DNA of 64,000 nucleotides from Eumeta japonica. Lineage: Eukaryota; Arthropoda; Insecta; Lepidoptera; Psychidae. Position numbers and translations under genes: made by a program. Of the stretch, positions 25,589-39,478 are shown piece after piece (positions within the stretch are counted from its first letter, which is position 1; every line of letters begins with the position of its first letter). The notes beneath the pieces are model-generated. The model was not told the DNA's origin, searched no databases, and worked only from the letters and a program-made list of their open reading frames with translations. The stretch spans positions 1 through 64,000 of the forward strand of contig BGZK01001212.1 in NCBI GenBank assembly GCA_005406025.1, given 5' to 3'.

Positions 25589-28500
25589 GTCTGGCCGGGC
25601 GGTTTTCGGCTCCGCGGCGAAAACAAGAAGCGACAAAGTTTTACGCACTTTCAGCTCTTTGTAAAAGTTTTCTAAGAGATCCGTCATTTAATTTTATTTA
25701 AAAAAAAAAGCTTGTAAAAAATGATACATGAATGTTCAAAATTGCCGATTAGGGTATTAAAAATCTCTTCCACTAACTTATACAATGCCCATAGAATTTC
25801 GATATGCAAATTTATAAAGAAAGAGAAAGTTAAAAGTCTTTGACAGCTCGCGATTTCGATTTTGCCTAACGGCACTTTTAATCTTTAATATACTCACTTT
25901 TTTTTTTGTTTTCTTTTTCTCTTTCTTTTTCGTATTCCATACGAAATGTGACATTTTCAGTAATAACAAATAACATATTAGCAAGTCTAAGCAAAGAAAA
26001 AAAAAACGTTGAATAACAAGATACATGTCTGCAGAATAGAAAAGTGTGTCGGTGCGCGTGTCAGACGCCGTGTTCGACCGGCGTGTCTCGTTGCGGGAAG
26101 CCTTAGAAACGCACGTGGATCGCCTGCCGACGTCGGAGGCTGTTTTCAGTATTAACACCTCCTTTTTGTGATACAAGATTCAGATCTTTTAACACGTTAT
26201 AAACGTTTGTTTCTATCACAGTATTGGAAAATTGCAAAACTAGATGATCGAAGTGCACCATTTTTTTTTATTTTGTCCATAGTTTGATGAATATTAGAAT
26301 AATTCTACAAGCTAGTCAGAATTTCTTCTTTACGCTTTAAGAAAATATCGGCGAATTCAGCAATACGTAACATCGCCTCTCCAAATAATAGCAATCTCAG
26401 TTTCTGTTTTGTATAAACAAACGCTGTTATATATACTGAATTTAAAAAAAATGCGTTGTTTGAATATAGGTTATCGATTCGTCATACTGTATCAAATTCT
26501 ACTTCATAGTTCGAAAAATTTTATAAGCTTGACATTCTCAGTGAGTTTAGTGTATTGCTTAACATATTAGAATGTTCGATATGACGATGAATGGGGGTTG
26601 CCGAGAGTTGTTGGTTGGTGTAATAAGTGTTTATACCAGGATGCGGGCTTCCGGGACGTCCCAGTGAAAGCCAACAGTAATACTTTATTGAACGGAGTCT
26701 TACCTGTAACAAAATAAAAATCAATATCAAAACGTTGTTAAGATTATTTGTTAAAAATTAAGATTTTTATTTTTTGTCTAGTCAAAAGTTTTATGCTTAA
26801 TATTTCAGGATAAAAACATAAAATATCCTGTTAAAAAGTAAACTAAGTCATATGAAAACGTTTGTCTTCATTAGACTCATTTTCTCCAGCTTAATGAAGA
26901 AAAAAGCTTTTCACCGTGACAACACAAAGCATCAAAGAGACGCGTGCAAAAGTTTACGGTTTTTTAAACGAAGAAATAAACAGAAAGAGAAATATTTAAA
27001 CATGCCATATCACGAATTCAACCATAAGTAATCTATTTGACATAACGAAGCGATCATGACAATCTATTAAGAGGTAACAAACGAGATCGAACGCTAATCC
27101 CTACCATAGACAAACGGTAGTGTGTAGTTTTTTTTTTCTTTTTAATCGGGCTAACGATCGTCATGTCAGTGAATATTTTTTTTGGAAATGTCCTAAGGCC
27201 GCGGTCACGTGGCGCGGGCGGGCCTCGCGCGGGCCCGCCGCCGCTGACCGTGACAGCGTAACGGTTTCTTCGAGCGAGAGCGCGCACCGTGACGCTCTTG
27301 CGCCGACGTACCGCAGAAACGTTAGGGCAAAATTTTAATTCTCAATGTTATATATTCATTATATTATATGTAGATGTTGGATATATTTTTCAATATTGTA
27401 TTTGTAATGATTTCGAAAGGTTATTTATAAAAATGCGAAGAGGATAAGGACGGAGAAATTCTTTCGCAGTCTGTTCAAGGAAAGGTTTTAATAATTTTCA
27501 ACTTTTACGAATATGTGTATAAATAACGTTATAATAAGATCGGTTGTTGCAACGTTATTTTTATACTGTTTTTTATTAAACAAAATAATTCATATGTTAA
27601 CAATAATTTAATTCTTAAATAAGATTTATCTTGGATTTCTACAGTTATTTTTATAATAGTTTGTATTTTTTGTTAAAAAAAATTATAAATATGTAAGTTA
27701 TTACTAATATCTAGAATAATATATCATCATAATTTTTCACCGAATGTTGTCATAAAATTTTGTTATTTTTCCGTTTTAATGAAAATTATCATCACAACTT
27801 ACTCAATCGAAACACATACGATTGATAAAGCAAAAACGAAATTAGCGAATATCAAAACAAACAGATCATTCATGGAATAATAAACGATAGAAACTGTTAA
27901 AGTAACGTTAAGCCAGTAGGTAAGAAGCCGGGGCGCGTCCCTCGTCACGCTGAGTGCCGCACAAAGAACTAAGGAAACATAATGCAACAGCCGGACAGGC
28001 CCTGACGCCGTGGACGAGTGTACGTGCGGCGTAAAACTAACTCGGAACAGAGGTCGGACGGAGCTATTACACATGTAAATCTCCGAAATAATTCATGCAT
28101 AGATGTATTATTAAACGGTGATTGTTGTGGCGATCGGCACAAACTATACACACTGACTTGACTAATTTAACAATGTCCGGCGAAAAATTCGTGTTTGTGC
28201 ATGGATGAGTTTCTTGTGTGTTTAACAAATCGCCCGTGCGACGTCCATGAAGATTTTTTTCTGCTCGAATGACGTATATAGTCGAATTTTTGTTTCGTGA
28301 TAATTCCGAGATGGATCTCATTAACGCGTGATGTTCGAAATGTAGTTGTAGTCAAGAAGATGTGTCAACACACTGATCCCATTTTTTACGGTAGACCAAA
28401 AAAAAATATCACTCGAATGAAACGCAATCTCTTTGTCATTCACTACCTATTTATTATACTGACGTGTGCAGTTAACGCTTGTTCAAGAGAAACTTTTCAA

Positions 28501-31500
28501 AAGCTTAAAAAGTAATGTCATGATCGAGTAGCAGATATGAAGGTCGATAATACTGAACGAATGATAAAAAGCATTTACACGTATCCGCCGCTCAACTTCC
28601 ACAAGCCATTTTAGAAAATATACTTAAACAAAAAAAAAATATACATATCATTTTTACATAAATTCTTCCAAACACTTAGGCGATAGGTACACTGAGTTCC
28701 AAAAAAAAAAATCACATCGAAAACCAGTCGCTGAGTCTGATAACTGTAGGATAAAATGAGATGAAAGTATAAGTCGTTAAAGCTTGGACAGACCGCGATC
28801 AAAGCATAGGTTGGCGGCTAGCAACTGTACACGGAGCAATGTAACTGCATAGGACGTAAATCTACGTGGACAGAAAGCAGTCTTGACCCAGATAAATTAT
28901 TCATGAACCGTAAAGGCGTTATGTATATTTTGTGGGCGACGATGTGGGAAAGACCTCGCTGGATATAGAAATTATTTATAGTTTCATGAAGTCGATTTCG
29001 CTATTTATTCATCGATATCCTGCGTCGCTGGATTGCAAAATATTGTCAGAAATGTGTGCCCTAATTTATATATCAAGTAGCACAAAAGTTTTGTTTATAT
29101 TTTTGATATTAAAAAAAAATGTAAATAAAAGTATCCATTACTTATAGCAAAATATCATCTTGGTATTACTTTTAATAATATAATTTGTTAACATATATTA
29201 ATTTATGTTAAAAAGTTATTTTGATACAATTGTTTTTATTAATATATTTTCTCTACAAAACTTTAAGGATGTAATTTGAAATTAAAATTTGCTTATATAT
29301 ATATTTACGGAAATATTTGTCGTGCTTATCCTTAATTTTCTATTTATTATAATAAAAAGATCGTGAATAAGTAACTGTAATAATGTTATGCGGCAGCTAT
29401 TTATATCAGTTAATTTAATATATAATACGAGTTAGGACATAGTTGATTCAAAATATATAAATAAATCTAACTTTCAGTTTAATGTTATTATAGTGAAATA
29501 TTGTACTAAAATAGTTTGACAAACGATTGTTTATTTTTTAATTTCTAAACATTCCCTGTAGATCATGAGAATAAATTAAAAATGTAAATGTATTAATATT
29601 CAACACATGTACTTAAGCAATAAAGGAAACTTATAACAAAAGTGTTATTGAACTTATTTCTCAATCGTGAGACAGATGTTGAGAGCTGATAAGATAATTG
29701 TCTTTGGCCGTTTTATTGGGGTTGAAGACCCAGTTCTAAATAGATAAAATGAGCAAACGATGTAATTAGTTATTATATTTTTTTAATTCGTTGTAAATAA
29801 ATTGTGCGATATCTAAATTTTGAAAGAACTTCTTCAATCTCGTACATCAGGAAAGCTATTAAAATGTGCACAGCTCCAGCAGAAATTTATCTTATTCACG
29901 CTTAGACACTTGATTGTCTATTAACTTTAAGATGGTACAGAATTGAGTATGGAATTGAAAAATTAAATCTGAACGTGATTTATATTCTATCAGTTTATGA
30001 CAAAACTAATTTTACAAATTTTTAACTAACATTTTTCTGAACTGGCGAACCAGGGCACATTTTACAATCATGCGAGACTTTGTACACGTCTATGGTAATA
30101 GTATGAGTTCAGCGAGCCACAGACAAATCGTATATCGTGCAAAGTAAATGACAGATTGCAAATTATGGTGCGACGAATGGGCGTGAAGTCGGCATGGCGC
30201 CGACCTTTCGAAGCGGAAGCCGAACCGGGTCGGACTTAACCTTGTGTTGCTTTTAAAATGTGGGTGTAAGTACGTCAATTATTATTGTGCAGCTACCGTT
30301 TTTGCTCGTGATTTCCTCTTTTTTTTTTTAAATCGTTACTTGGAATAACAGATAAACTATCTTTTACTTTAGAACGATCAAGGAAACCGGTACGTATATA
30401 AAGAAACTTCCATTAAGATTTCAAAGCAGAGCGAACGTGTTTGTGTTATAAAAAGCTATTTGCCACAAATGGTATTCGAATCAAGCTGAATTTACATATT
30501 ATCAGTTTGCGTGCTATCTATTCTGGATCCGAGAGAAGTGAGCGATTTGTTCCGATGATTTTGAGCATAATTCCAATTAATAGGGTAAAATTTAGGACGA
30601 TTCGATTAACGTAATAGTCTGATAACTATTCTGATTGTGAGATTCTATTTTAGTAGATAACGGTATTTTAATTAAAAAAAGACTCGAACGAAGACGTGAG
30701 CAGTATCTCCACACGTGTAGATCCAAAGTAGTCACTGGCCAAGAGCCGCTCAAGAACTAGTTTGCCGCTAGAACTCGACCAGCGGTGTAGGCGCCCGCGC
30801 CACCCCGGCCCGGCCTTGGTGCGACTGGTTCGTTTACATCGGTGTCTATTTAAGTTCGGTATCCGAGGATCGGGTTTTTACGTCAGCCGGCGTCAGTAAA
30901 GTGGATCTGGCGTACGTACGACACACTCGTTCACTGTTAGCCGTAAACAAGCAAACGTAGTCTATTCATGGATAAGAGTAATTAATTTACATGGCAACAT
31001 AAATATAATATGCTATATGTAATTTTCCATAAATTATATTAAATACTATATAAATTATATTAAATATACAGTGAATTAACTGATGAAGTTAGATATAAAA
31101 AAAAATAGATAGTTAAAGAATATAAGATGTTAGCTTCATTAGTAGTCAATATCAATCAGATACTAGACCTTTTAAAGAAAACGGGTATTATTGACCTTTA
31201 GATTAAATTTGAATTGATGGATCTAGTAATTAATGAACCAAATTTAACGGGAGTTATATATGTACCTACGTCGGTTGTATAACCTTCAAATGAAAAATGT
31301 ATAAAATTTAATTAACATTCGTTATCTTCGGTTACATTCGCTAAGGCATATTTTTCCTCCAGCAATGTCGTACAGTTTCATTTTAATTCCGCTCGAATTT
31401 TTTTTTAGCGACGTCGTCCGTGTGGTTAGGCGTTGCTTGCTAGTAAGAACTAGTTCGATTCTTCGGTACAGACGAAGCGACTAAGTTTTTAACATATGCG

Positions 31501-32159
31501 AATTAAAAAAAAAACGGTAGCTTCGTGCCTCAGGAATGCTCAGGAAGCAAGTTGGGCGCGTCAAATTTTAAAACAAATCGTCATTGCTTCGGTGATAACC
31601 ACCTACCCACACTACACTAGCGAGATGGTCTAATGACTTAATGTCGACTATCTCAAGTACTATCGGTCGTATTGAAAAACGTCACTCAAATGATGCGCCA
31701 TCTTAGGAAATAACGTGGGAACGAGATATAGATTATTTTCTATAGAGAAGCGCTATAACTGTCTCACTCTTTGCACTCTCAAGATGGAACGCCGTACTTA
31801 TGCGTGCTTCATTAATACGGCCCTTTATGTCGGATGTCGTGCCTGTGCAGCAAGTGAGATGACTCAGATAGTACCCTAGTCTTATTCTATTCAGACATTG
31901 CTTTATCGTATACCTATTCTATTCCCTCGTGACTAGTATGAGATCGTGCAGTTAAGGTTCGATAACTTGTCACAAGATAATTCGATAATTTGTTAGTTGG
32001 TTCACATCGCGTATTCAAAGAAAACTCATATGGCATTAAAGCATGACCATAATTTTGATTCATATAGTATTTATTTTCTTTAATATTAAGCATTTTTATT
32101 TTAATGAAATGATCTTCGTTGCCTCTATGGTAATCGGTTGCATTTTTTCCGGTAAATAA
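25589..32159. other. Non-coding stretch with CpG-rich patches
   Basis: AT-rich, with CpG-rich patches at 27190-27310, 27935-28060 and 30775-30835. A 'GCGACGTCGTCCGTGTGG' word at 31410-31427 resembles a repeat end. I see no supported gene or complete mobile element. Confidence 0.45.
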
Positions 32160-32415
32160 GCCGGTCGCTCCTTCCGGCCGGCCGTGCGGCGGGAATATCA
32201 ATGACGTCACATGCATAATGGATTCGGGAGCCAGCCGCCCGTCCGCCTCGAGCTCGGCTGTCTTTGAAGTCGAAGCCCGTTTCAGCCCAAGGGCGCTGCC
32301 CGTAAGCGCTCTAAAGGCTGCCCCGACACTTAAGCGGTGCATGTTCGTAGGTTCCCGGAACAAAACCGCGACTCGTTCGTCGACGATAGCGGTTCCGGTT
32401 GTTTGCGATGATGAT
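32160..32415. other. CpG-rich block open on both strands, possible exon
   Basis: A minus-strand frame is open for more than 110 codons through this block and runs on to 31914; codon first positions are about two-thirds purine, which is coding-like. The plus strand is also open, 69 codons from ATG at 32218 to TGA at 32425. No splice acceptor with a pyrimidine tract precedes the minus frame and I recognise no family, so it may be a promoter or conserved regulatory block instead. A perfect TGACGTCA (CRE core) lies at 32202-32209. Confidence 0.25.
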
Positions 32416-35400
32416 ATTTTTAATTGATATTATTTCATTAAGGCGATACCGCGATGAGAAGAGGGGGATGTCCCCGCGCGTTCACATCACCGATGACGGA
32501 TATCTGATCGATGAGTGAACGAGTAAGATTATTACTACTAGCGCATGCGTAAAACGAAATAGCAGTAGAGCGCGCGGCCTCAAAATAAAAGACTTAAGCG
32601 CCAAACCACTTAAAATTCGTTTAAGGTAAAACGACGCTAATAAACAAAAAACTGTTCTACCAATTCGTAAAAATTGTTGGTACCGTTATCCTGAAAAAGA
32701 AGTACAGAGGAATGCATTACCGATTTCGCATAACAACTAAAAAGGCAAATTATCAGGGTCGGTTTTGAAATTTAATTCAATCGAGACAATTTTGTCATGT
32801 CGCGTGCTCCTTTTACAGTACATATATACCAAAAAATCAAACACCTAACTCATGCATTAAATGAGAACGAGGAAAAAACAAAACTCTCTTTTTATCACTA
32901 TAACACCTTAATCGTACATATTAAACGTTAACCGTCCGAGCCTGCCGCGTAGAGGAAGTCACAGGGCAAAACGAATATGCGTCAGCGTACCTAACGACAA
33001 TTCAAACACTGCTTTAGTCAGGAACATAAGGAAACTCATGAAATTACCGGTTCTAATAATATGAAATCACACAGACGGGAAATACTCATCGAATATACGC
33101 CGAACGCGCATACGGGCCGACAGGTTGGTAACATGGGCGTAAAGGTAGCGACGCGGACGATAAAAAAAAAAAAACTCTGTCTCTCAGTCAAACGTGTGTA
33201 CGATTAAAATAGCCTCGACCGAGCGCCGATGGAAAGAGAAAAAATGGAATCTTTTTTTTTTGGCTGTTGTCGGCCGTCGTTTATCTCGCACCTTGAGCGC
33301 GTCTACGGGACCCGGAAGGCGAATAGACGAACGAACTATAAATAGACTTTAAACGAGCCCCTTTTCAAGTCGATGCGCTTTTTCGGGGTTCCCTAACCGG
33401 AAGAAGGTCTAATAGTGAATATGATGTCCGTTCGCCCTTTCGTCTGTCACGGGTCCGATCTCATAAATAATAGAAGAAAATCTAATAAATCTTCAGAAAT
33501 CATGTGATACGATAGCATACATTGAGATAAATAATAAAAATACCAAATACTTCAGTTCTCAAGAGATGCCCTACGCATTCGTTAATGATTAATGCCATGC
33601 ATAAGTTCGTTATAGATTACGATTTCCGATTGATGGCGTAAGAATAATCTGCACACCAATGTAAATTTATTTTACGAATAAAATACTAGTAATTATTCAA
33701 CAATATTTTATTAATTTTTTTAATAATACTATCATATGAATTTACTTATTATCTGGTATTTGACGCTCAAAAATGTTATAGCGAGACGTACTGTATCTCT
33801 ATTTAACTACCTAATTTTCCATACTACGTTTCGGCTATTTGCATAATAATATAACACACTGTTTCTATATCCCCATTAGAGAACCCTCGGTTTACGAATT
33901 CGGCTCGCGACTGGCCGGTTTATTTTTCAGAGCAGTAAAATATTTAAGAGGCATGCGGCCATTAAGATCGACCGATTGAAGTTCGATTTTAAAACAGTTA
34001 TTTATATTTTGTAACTGTATAAGCGATGTATGTAGAGTTCATAGTCGTGCCTATATAGGTCAATGTCTTTTCAGCTTCGTCTGCCTAAATGAGTAAAAAT
34101 GAACACACGATTCAACGACCGACGCGAGTCTCACCTCAGACGTTATCTATTTTTAATATAAACTATTAAGAGGGTGTACTTTATCTAAAACATGTATACG
34201 TTACAGTGTTCGCATGTTCAAAGCTGACGTATTATATATTCTGGGGTGTTGCTGTAGTTTTTGTGAACGTCGCACATTCGAATGGATGAGAAGTTTTTGT
34301 TCCAAAAATAAGATCGGGATTAAAATAAAACCGGTTTTTAGGTCAACAGTCGGAAGCGTCCGACCTTAGGCCGCTTCGCCCTCCGCCCTCGCATTTAAGG
34401 CGACCATTGTTTCCGTCGCGTTCAAGGGATTTAAGGCTTTAACGGCGTTCACGCGGGCGACGACCCCGGCCGAGCGTCCACTGGCCACGCGTGCATTCAT
34501 CAACGCGCTATCAATCTCTTAACGCGCGACACGCAGGGTCGAACTTAGCTTGAAGTGCCCGGGTGGTATTATGAATTTAAGGACTCCCCAGAAGCCTTCT
34601 CTCCAAGAATAGATCGGATACATAATTTTAATAATAAAGGTACTCAATGTCATAAAATATATCAAAATCGATTAATTCGTTTAAAGTTGCAGCCATCCAA
34701 AAATTTCCAAAAAGGTGCTTTTTCAGACTAACTTTTGAATCTTTTGACATGTCGATTTTAATACGTCCATCATTTAATACACCGAAAAACTACCTGAAAA
34801 GCTGCAAAACAGATCAAAATTACCTATTTCGTTCGCTTTTTAAAATATTTTACAAATTTTTTGATGGAGCAATATTTTTGAAAGGTACATTATTTTTGTA
34901 CTAAAACACGGTATCGAATTCCACAGTTTAATTAATCGATGAATACTGTTATTCAAAAACAAAAAAACAGCGATATTATAATTTTTGAGCTCAGAAATGT
35001 ACAAAAGAGTCATATCTGTGAGCTAAACAGCGAGAAGTTTTGGGGGACGGTCTCGTGGTCAACCGTTTTTCGAATTCGTCTGTTTCATTTCTCTCTAAGT
35101 ATGAATGAACTATTTTACACGTAGGTGGTAATCCTGAGGGTTGGTGCGGTCGAGGCCCGTACAGGCCGGGGCCGGCCGGCAAACGCCACCTCGACCATAT
35201 GACCACTGACCGGTCCGACCCTGGCGACACGTGTGATTTTTTGTATGCGGACCGGTCATATCGTGGCCGTAGTAGCTACCTTATTTACCATACGGCAGAA
35301 TTGGGTCCGAAATAAAAATAAGAATAATATACATATTCATTATTGATTTTAGATTTAAACTCGTTTTTTATACGCGCTGTGTGCCGGTTTCTACCGGGTA

Positions 35401-38400
35401 TTGATGTAGAATGTTAATACAATTTTAATATAAGTCAGCGGCCTCGAGTTATAGAATGACTTTGCTTCGATCGGTATTTCACATTGATCAACCTGTAAAG
35501 AGAAAATCGTCAAATAAACTATTAAATTAGCGATTTCGTATTTAATTTCCATATTCCATATATGATTTTTAATACTTTTGCAATATTTTTTTATTATTTT
35601 GATGTTGCAAATAATACTTAGTAGACGATATATTGTGAGCAAGCTCATCTGCGACGCACGAGATAATTATGAGCACAAACATGCAACAGTGGATGTTTTT
35701 GCACAAATTCAACAGTGAAGGAAAAAACTGTATATTGAAGTAATAAAATCCCAACTAGAACTAAGCACCTGTCGCCAAATCAATGATATAGGGCGTCATT
35801 TTGTTGTTCGGCCCGTCAGCACTTGTTGACAGGTACGCGAAAGTTCATAAATGGTGAATTTTGTTGTGAAATGCTGCAAATTCAGGTCAGAATAAGTTAC
35901 TAAGTGACATGGTATTTCTTTTTATTTGTTAATTTTATATCTATATCTTCATTTACATCAATACACAACGATATTAGATTATGTCTCGATTCTTCTAATT
36001 TATGCAACAAATGTTACTAGTATGACAAAAATTAAATTCACCTAAAAATGGAAATAAATTTAAAGAGTCAAAAAACTTCGTGTTCACAATACACATTGAC
36101 CTTTATTATAAACGAATTATTTTCAGAATACCAAAAGATTCTATACAGAAAGATGTGGGCAAAAATTTTCAACTTGTTACGAAATTAAAATGATTGGTCT
36201 TATATGTTCTTGTCTATAGAAAATATAACTCTATAATATTACGTTTAGAAAAAATAGTGATAGATGTGAATTCAATACTAAAAATAAAAAAAAAAAAACC
36301 TATGTTTACGCATCAATCGACCATATAAAGCGAAGACTACATTTGGGAGGCTCTGCATGTGTCAAATTTACCATTACGTATATAAACTTAAGACCACGTA
36401 TTTAAAGACCACCGTATAAAAAAATAGTCCATAAAAACGGTATTACAATAAATTCCTAATATTTAGGAGATAAATATCCATGAACATAACCAGTTCGAAT
36501 TCTTATAGAGTAGTTTTTTTTATGAGACAGTTTTGATATTTCATTAAACTTGTTCATAATTAAATTTGAAAAGATTTTTCTACGTTCTCATGTCAGGTCG
36601 TGCTTTGGAATGTTAAGCAAATCGTACGAACACTTCAAAGTGTTTGATTTCCAATTACGATTTAACGTTACGCACGTTTTCCCACAGACATATTTAGTTG
36701 AGATAATTACAAAAATTACAATTAGTAAAATATTAAACGTGCGTTATGCATTCACCGTGATATTTTACGAAGAAACAAATAGTCCAACACTTAGCAGAGA
36801 TGTTCGACTTTCGACCGCCGCGGCCGCGTTTCACGACCAGACCTATCCGCGCTCCGGGCGGACGCGCGCGCTCTGCGGCGGCCGCTTCCGGGCGCGCGGC
36901 GAAGGCTGCGGCCGCGGTCTCGACGCTTTCCAAGGGTTGCGACACAGAGCGGTGCGCCGCAACCGATTTAGCTTAATCGGAGTCGATAAAAAAGAAAACG
37001 GTACGACCGCCGCGCCGGGGGATCGATCGAAACCGTAGTAATCGCCTAGTAATAGATAGAAATAGGTTTAAAAAGTGTACGATCGATGGTGAGCGGCGGA
37101 ATGAACGATCGACTATAGAGAAGACAGAGTGGACAATAGAGAATAATATAGCGGGGAATAGACTATAGCACGGCTGTCGTAACTTCACTGTCACGACAGA
37201 TGTCACCCGCGGAACGCCATTGTGGGTATGCATAACATATGTGCTGTACTCATACCGCTCGTCTATACAGCGAGATCTATCATATCACGAAACACTATAC
37301 GTAAGCCACTAAGCAAATAAGATAGTCAGCTATGTTGAACGTAAGCGCTCGTTTCATTTTCTGCAGTATTTCTTGCGTGATGCGCGCAAATACAGACATA
37401 CGAGCTAACAAACAATCATTTTCATATGCAACGTTTTTACTACTGCTAACATCGTTATCGCGTTACGAATAGATCTGTGAATATTTTCAGTGCACAGAAA
37501 CGTATTATTTAATTTTATTACGTGTAAGGATATGAGTGTGTATGTATTTACGTATTTTTCGTCTAATTTTTAACTAATAGCATAGTTATGATCGCCAAAG
37601 AGATCGCTAAATTAATTAATTTTACAGCAATAACAATTATAACTAAAGAGAACGCCAGCCAACACATATCTTATCAGTGATAAGTTTAACAACAATGATA
37701 AACAGATATATAGGAATATCACTGCTTAAGCTGGACTTATATCCGTATTCATTAATGACCCTACATACACTCACTAACTGTATGCATTTATTGTCTCATT
37801 TTGCATGCGGAAAATTTGAAAATTGAGGCGCATAGCGTTCATGACCGCCCAATGTCGTTTATGAACACGTGTTACAGAGCAGAACAGACATTAAAAATGC
37901 AATTGCGAAAACCTCGATCGATTGTATCGCGTTGCTTTTGCGCGATGTTTGTGCAAATAAATGCACAAAAAATCTTTGGTTCTGTTAGGATATGAACACC
38001 TTGTGCAAAAGTAGGAAAACATATAACAAAACTGTTGAACCGAAAACATTGAAAATATTTGTCAAAAGTGATTGCGGGTGATATAGGAAGTGTAGAAAAA
38101 TATAATAAGACTATTTTAGAACTTTATGTCTTTTTAAACCTGCCAATCCTCAAAACTGGTAGATGAATTTTTATGGGAGTTTTCACATAACTCGAGCGTT
38201 ATATGGCACAAGACATTTCTCGTCCGACTTGGCTCATAGGAAATCGGTTGATTGTTAAAAGGCAAGGTGCTCCCAGAAAAATAAAACGCGTTCGAAACAT
38301 ATTACAATTTTACCTTTTGATAGGCGTGTCGTAATATTTAATAATAATTTATCCAACTAAGCGTAGTAACGAATTTGGGACTCGACACAGCGATCCATTT

Positions 38401-38978
38401 GGCACTAATAATGAAATAAGCAAACAGAGTACAAAATTATCGTGTCATTGATAAGTTCTCAATATCAGACGCTCACGGTTCTCGTCACACGCTATTTTCG
38501 AGTAGCCGCGTCGTTCTGTTTGCATTGCTATATATGTATATCAATAGGTGCGCGAGCAGCGCCAAATTACATTGCAAACCGGCGATCTGCCGGTGAGCGA
38601 TAAACTACGTATAAAAAAATAAAGCCAATCATAAACGGCCCAGCTTAAGAACTGTGCCGACCGAATGAGAGAGAGCGCCGAAAGGTATAGGTGTTAATTT
38701 AAAATCGAGAAATTCAAGAAATTAAAAGCCTAAGCAAACCGTTCCTAGTCATTCTATGTGCATTCCAGAAACATCTGCGCAGGAATTTAACTAACAATAC
38801 ATAAACTCTCGTTAGGGGCCTTGTACAAATTACGGGTATTCTATACAATGAAAACGATTTATCTCTGTCCGCGTATTAGTTAAAAACTATTGAAGGTGCC
38901 AGTACGGGACTTCGGCTATTCAACGCGGAATTGTTAGTAGATGATGTTTTTTAATTTCATACATCGTTCACCATTTTT
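32416..38978. other. Non-coding stretch with CpG-rich patches
   Basis: CpG-rich patches at 34360-34560, 35130-35230 and 36815-36960, a repeat end at 33881-33927, and blocks related to the 1392-1663 repeat at 34661-34880. The longest open frame (36550-37038) changes composition halfway and has no recognisable domain. Confidence 0.45.
33881..33927 (+). repeat. Lepidopteran repeat, terminal motif only
   Basis: 'GAACCCTCGGTTTACGAATT' followed by 'CGGCTCGCGACTGGCCGGTT' and a T-rich tail; this is the end of the family whose long copy is at 38979-39478. The upstream body is missing or unrecognisable. Confidence 0.55.
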
Positions 38979-39478
38979 CGGGTTCCGTACCTCAGAAAGA
39001 AAAACGTAACCCTTATAGGATCACTATGTTGTCGGTCCGTCTGTCTGTCAAGACCCTTTATCTCGGGAACACGTGAAGGTATTCAGATGAAATTAAAAGC
39101 ATATATTCAAGTCTACAGTCCCTTGAAGTTGTAAAAATATCAAACTACTAAGTTAACGTGAGAAAGGGATAAGGCAGTTTATGCCACAAAAAACGTATAT
39201 TTTGACACTCTCAAGGGAATCAAAATTTATAGGGTATTTTCCGTTGACCTAGAACTATGAAATTTGGCGAGTAATACCGTCTTATATTACAAGTATAGGA
39301 AAAAATCTGAAAATCATACATTTGTAGTTAAATCATAAAAAATATAGTCTTTATAAATGCATTACAGATGAAAAAGTGTAGCGACGTACTTTTATCATCT
39401 GTAGTGCATTTCTTTGTAATAATGGCTTCGGAACCCTGTAATGAGTATTGTCCGATATGCTCTTGGCCACTTTTTTTT
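38979..39478 (+). repeat. Long copy of an abundant lepidopteran repeat
   Basis: Starts with 'GGGTTCCGTACCTCAGAAAG', then 'GTCCGTCTGTCTGTCAAGAC', 'CTTTATCTCGGGAACACGTG', 'TTTATGCCACAAAAAACGTA', 'CTCAAGGGAATCAAAATTTA' and 'CCGTTGACCTAGAACTATGA', and ends with 'CGGAACCCTG' and 'CTCTTGGCCACTTTTTTTT'. I recognise this series from lepidopteran genomes. No coding frame is seen. The sequence just upstream (38892-38978) is shared with 45708-45800 and may be part of the same unit. Confidence 0.7.

Noticed and set aside
26517..26715. Minus-strand T-rich tract with AG, followed by an open frame
   Set aside because: The AG is directly followed by GTAAG, a donor rather than an exon start, and the frame matches nothing I know. 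An old LTR fragment is possible but cannot be shown.
29554..29564. CCCTGTAGATC, an 11-base match to the miR-10 core
   Set aside because: The match ends after the core and no hairpin surrounds it.
30847..30897. TATTTAA box followed by TCAGC and TCAGT initiator-like words
   Set aside because: Spacing from the box to the initiator A (38 and 48 bases) is longer than the ~30 expected for a core promoter, and no transcript unit follows.
36550..37038. Longest open frame of the window (162 codons, plus strand)
   Set aside because: The first half is A/T-driven and the second half Arg/Gly-rich from a CpG-rich block; there is no domain, and the minus strand is open too. It looks like chance.
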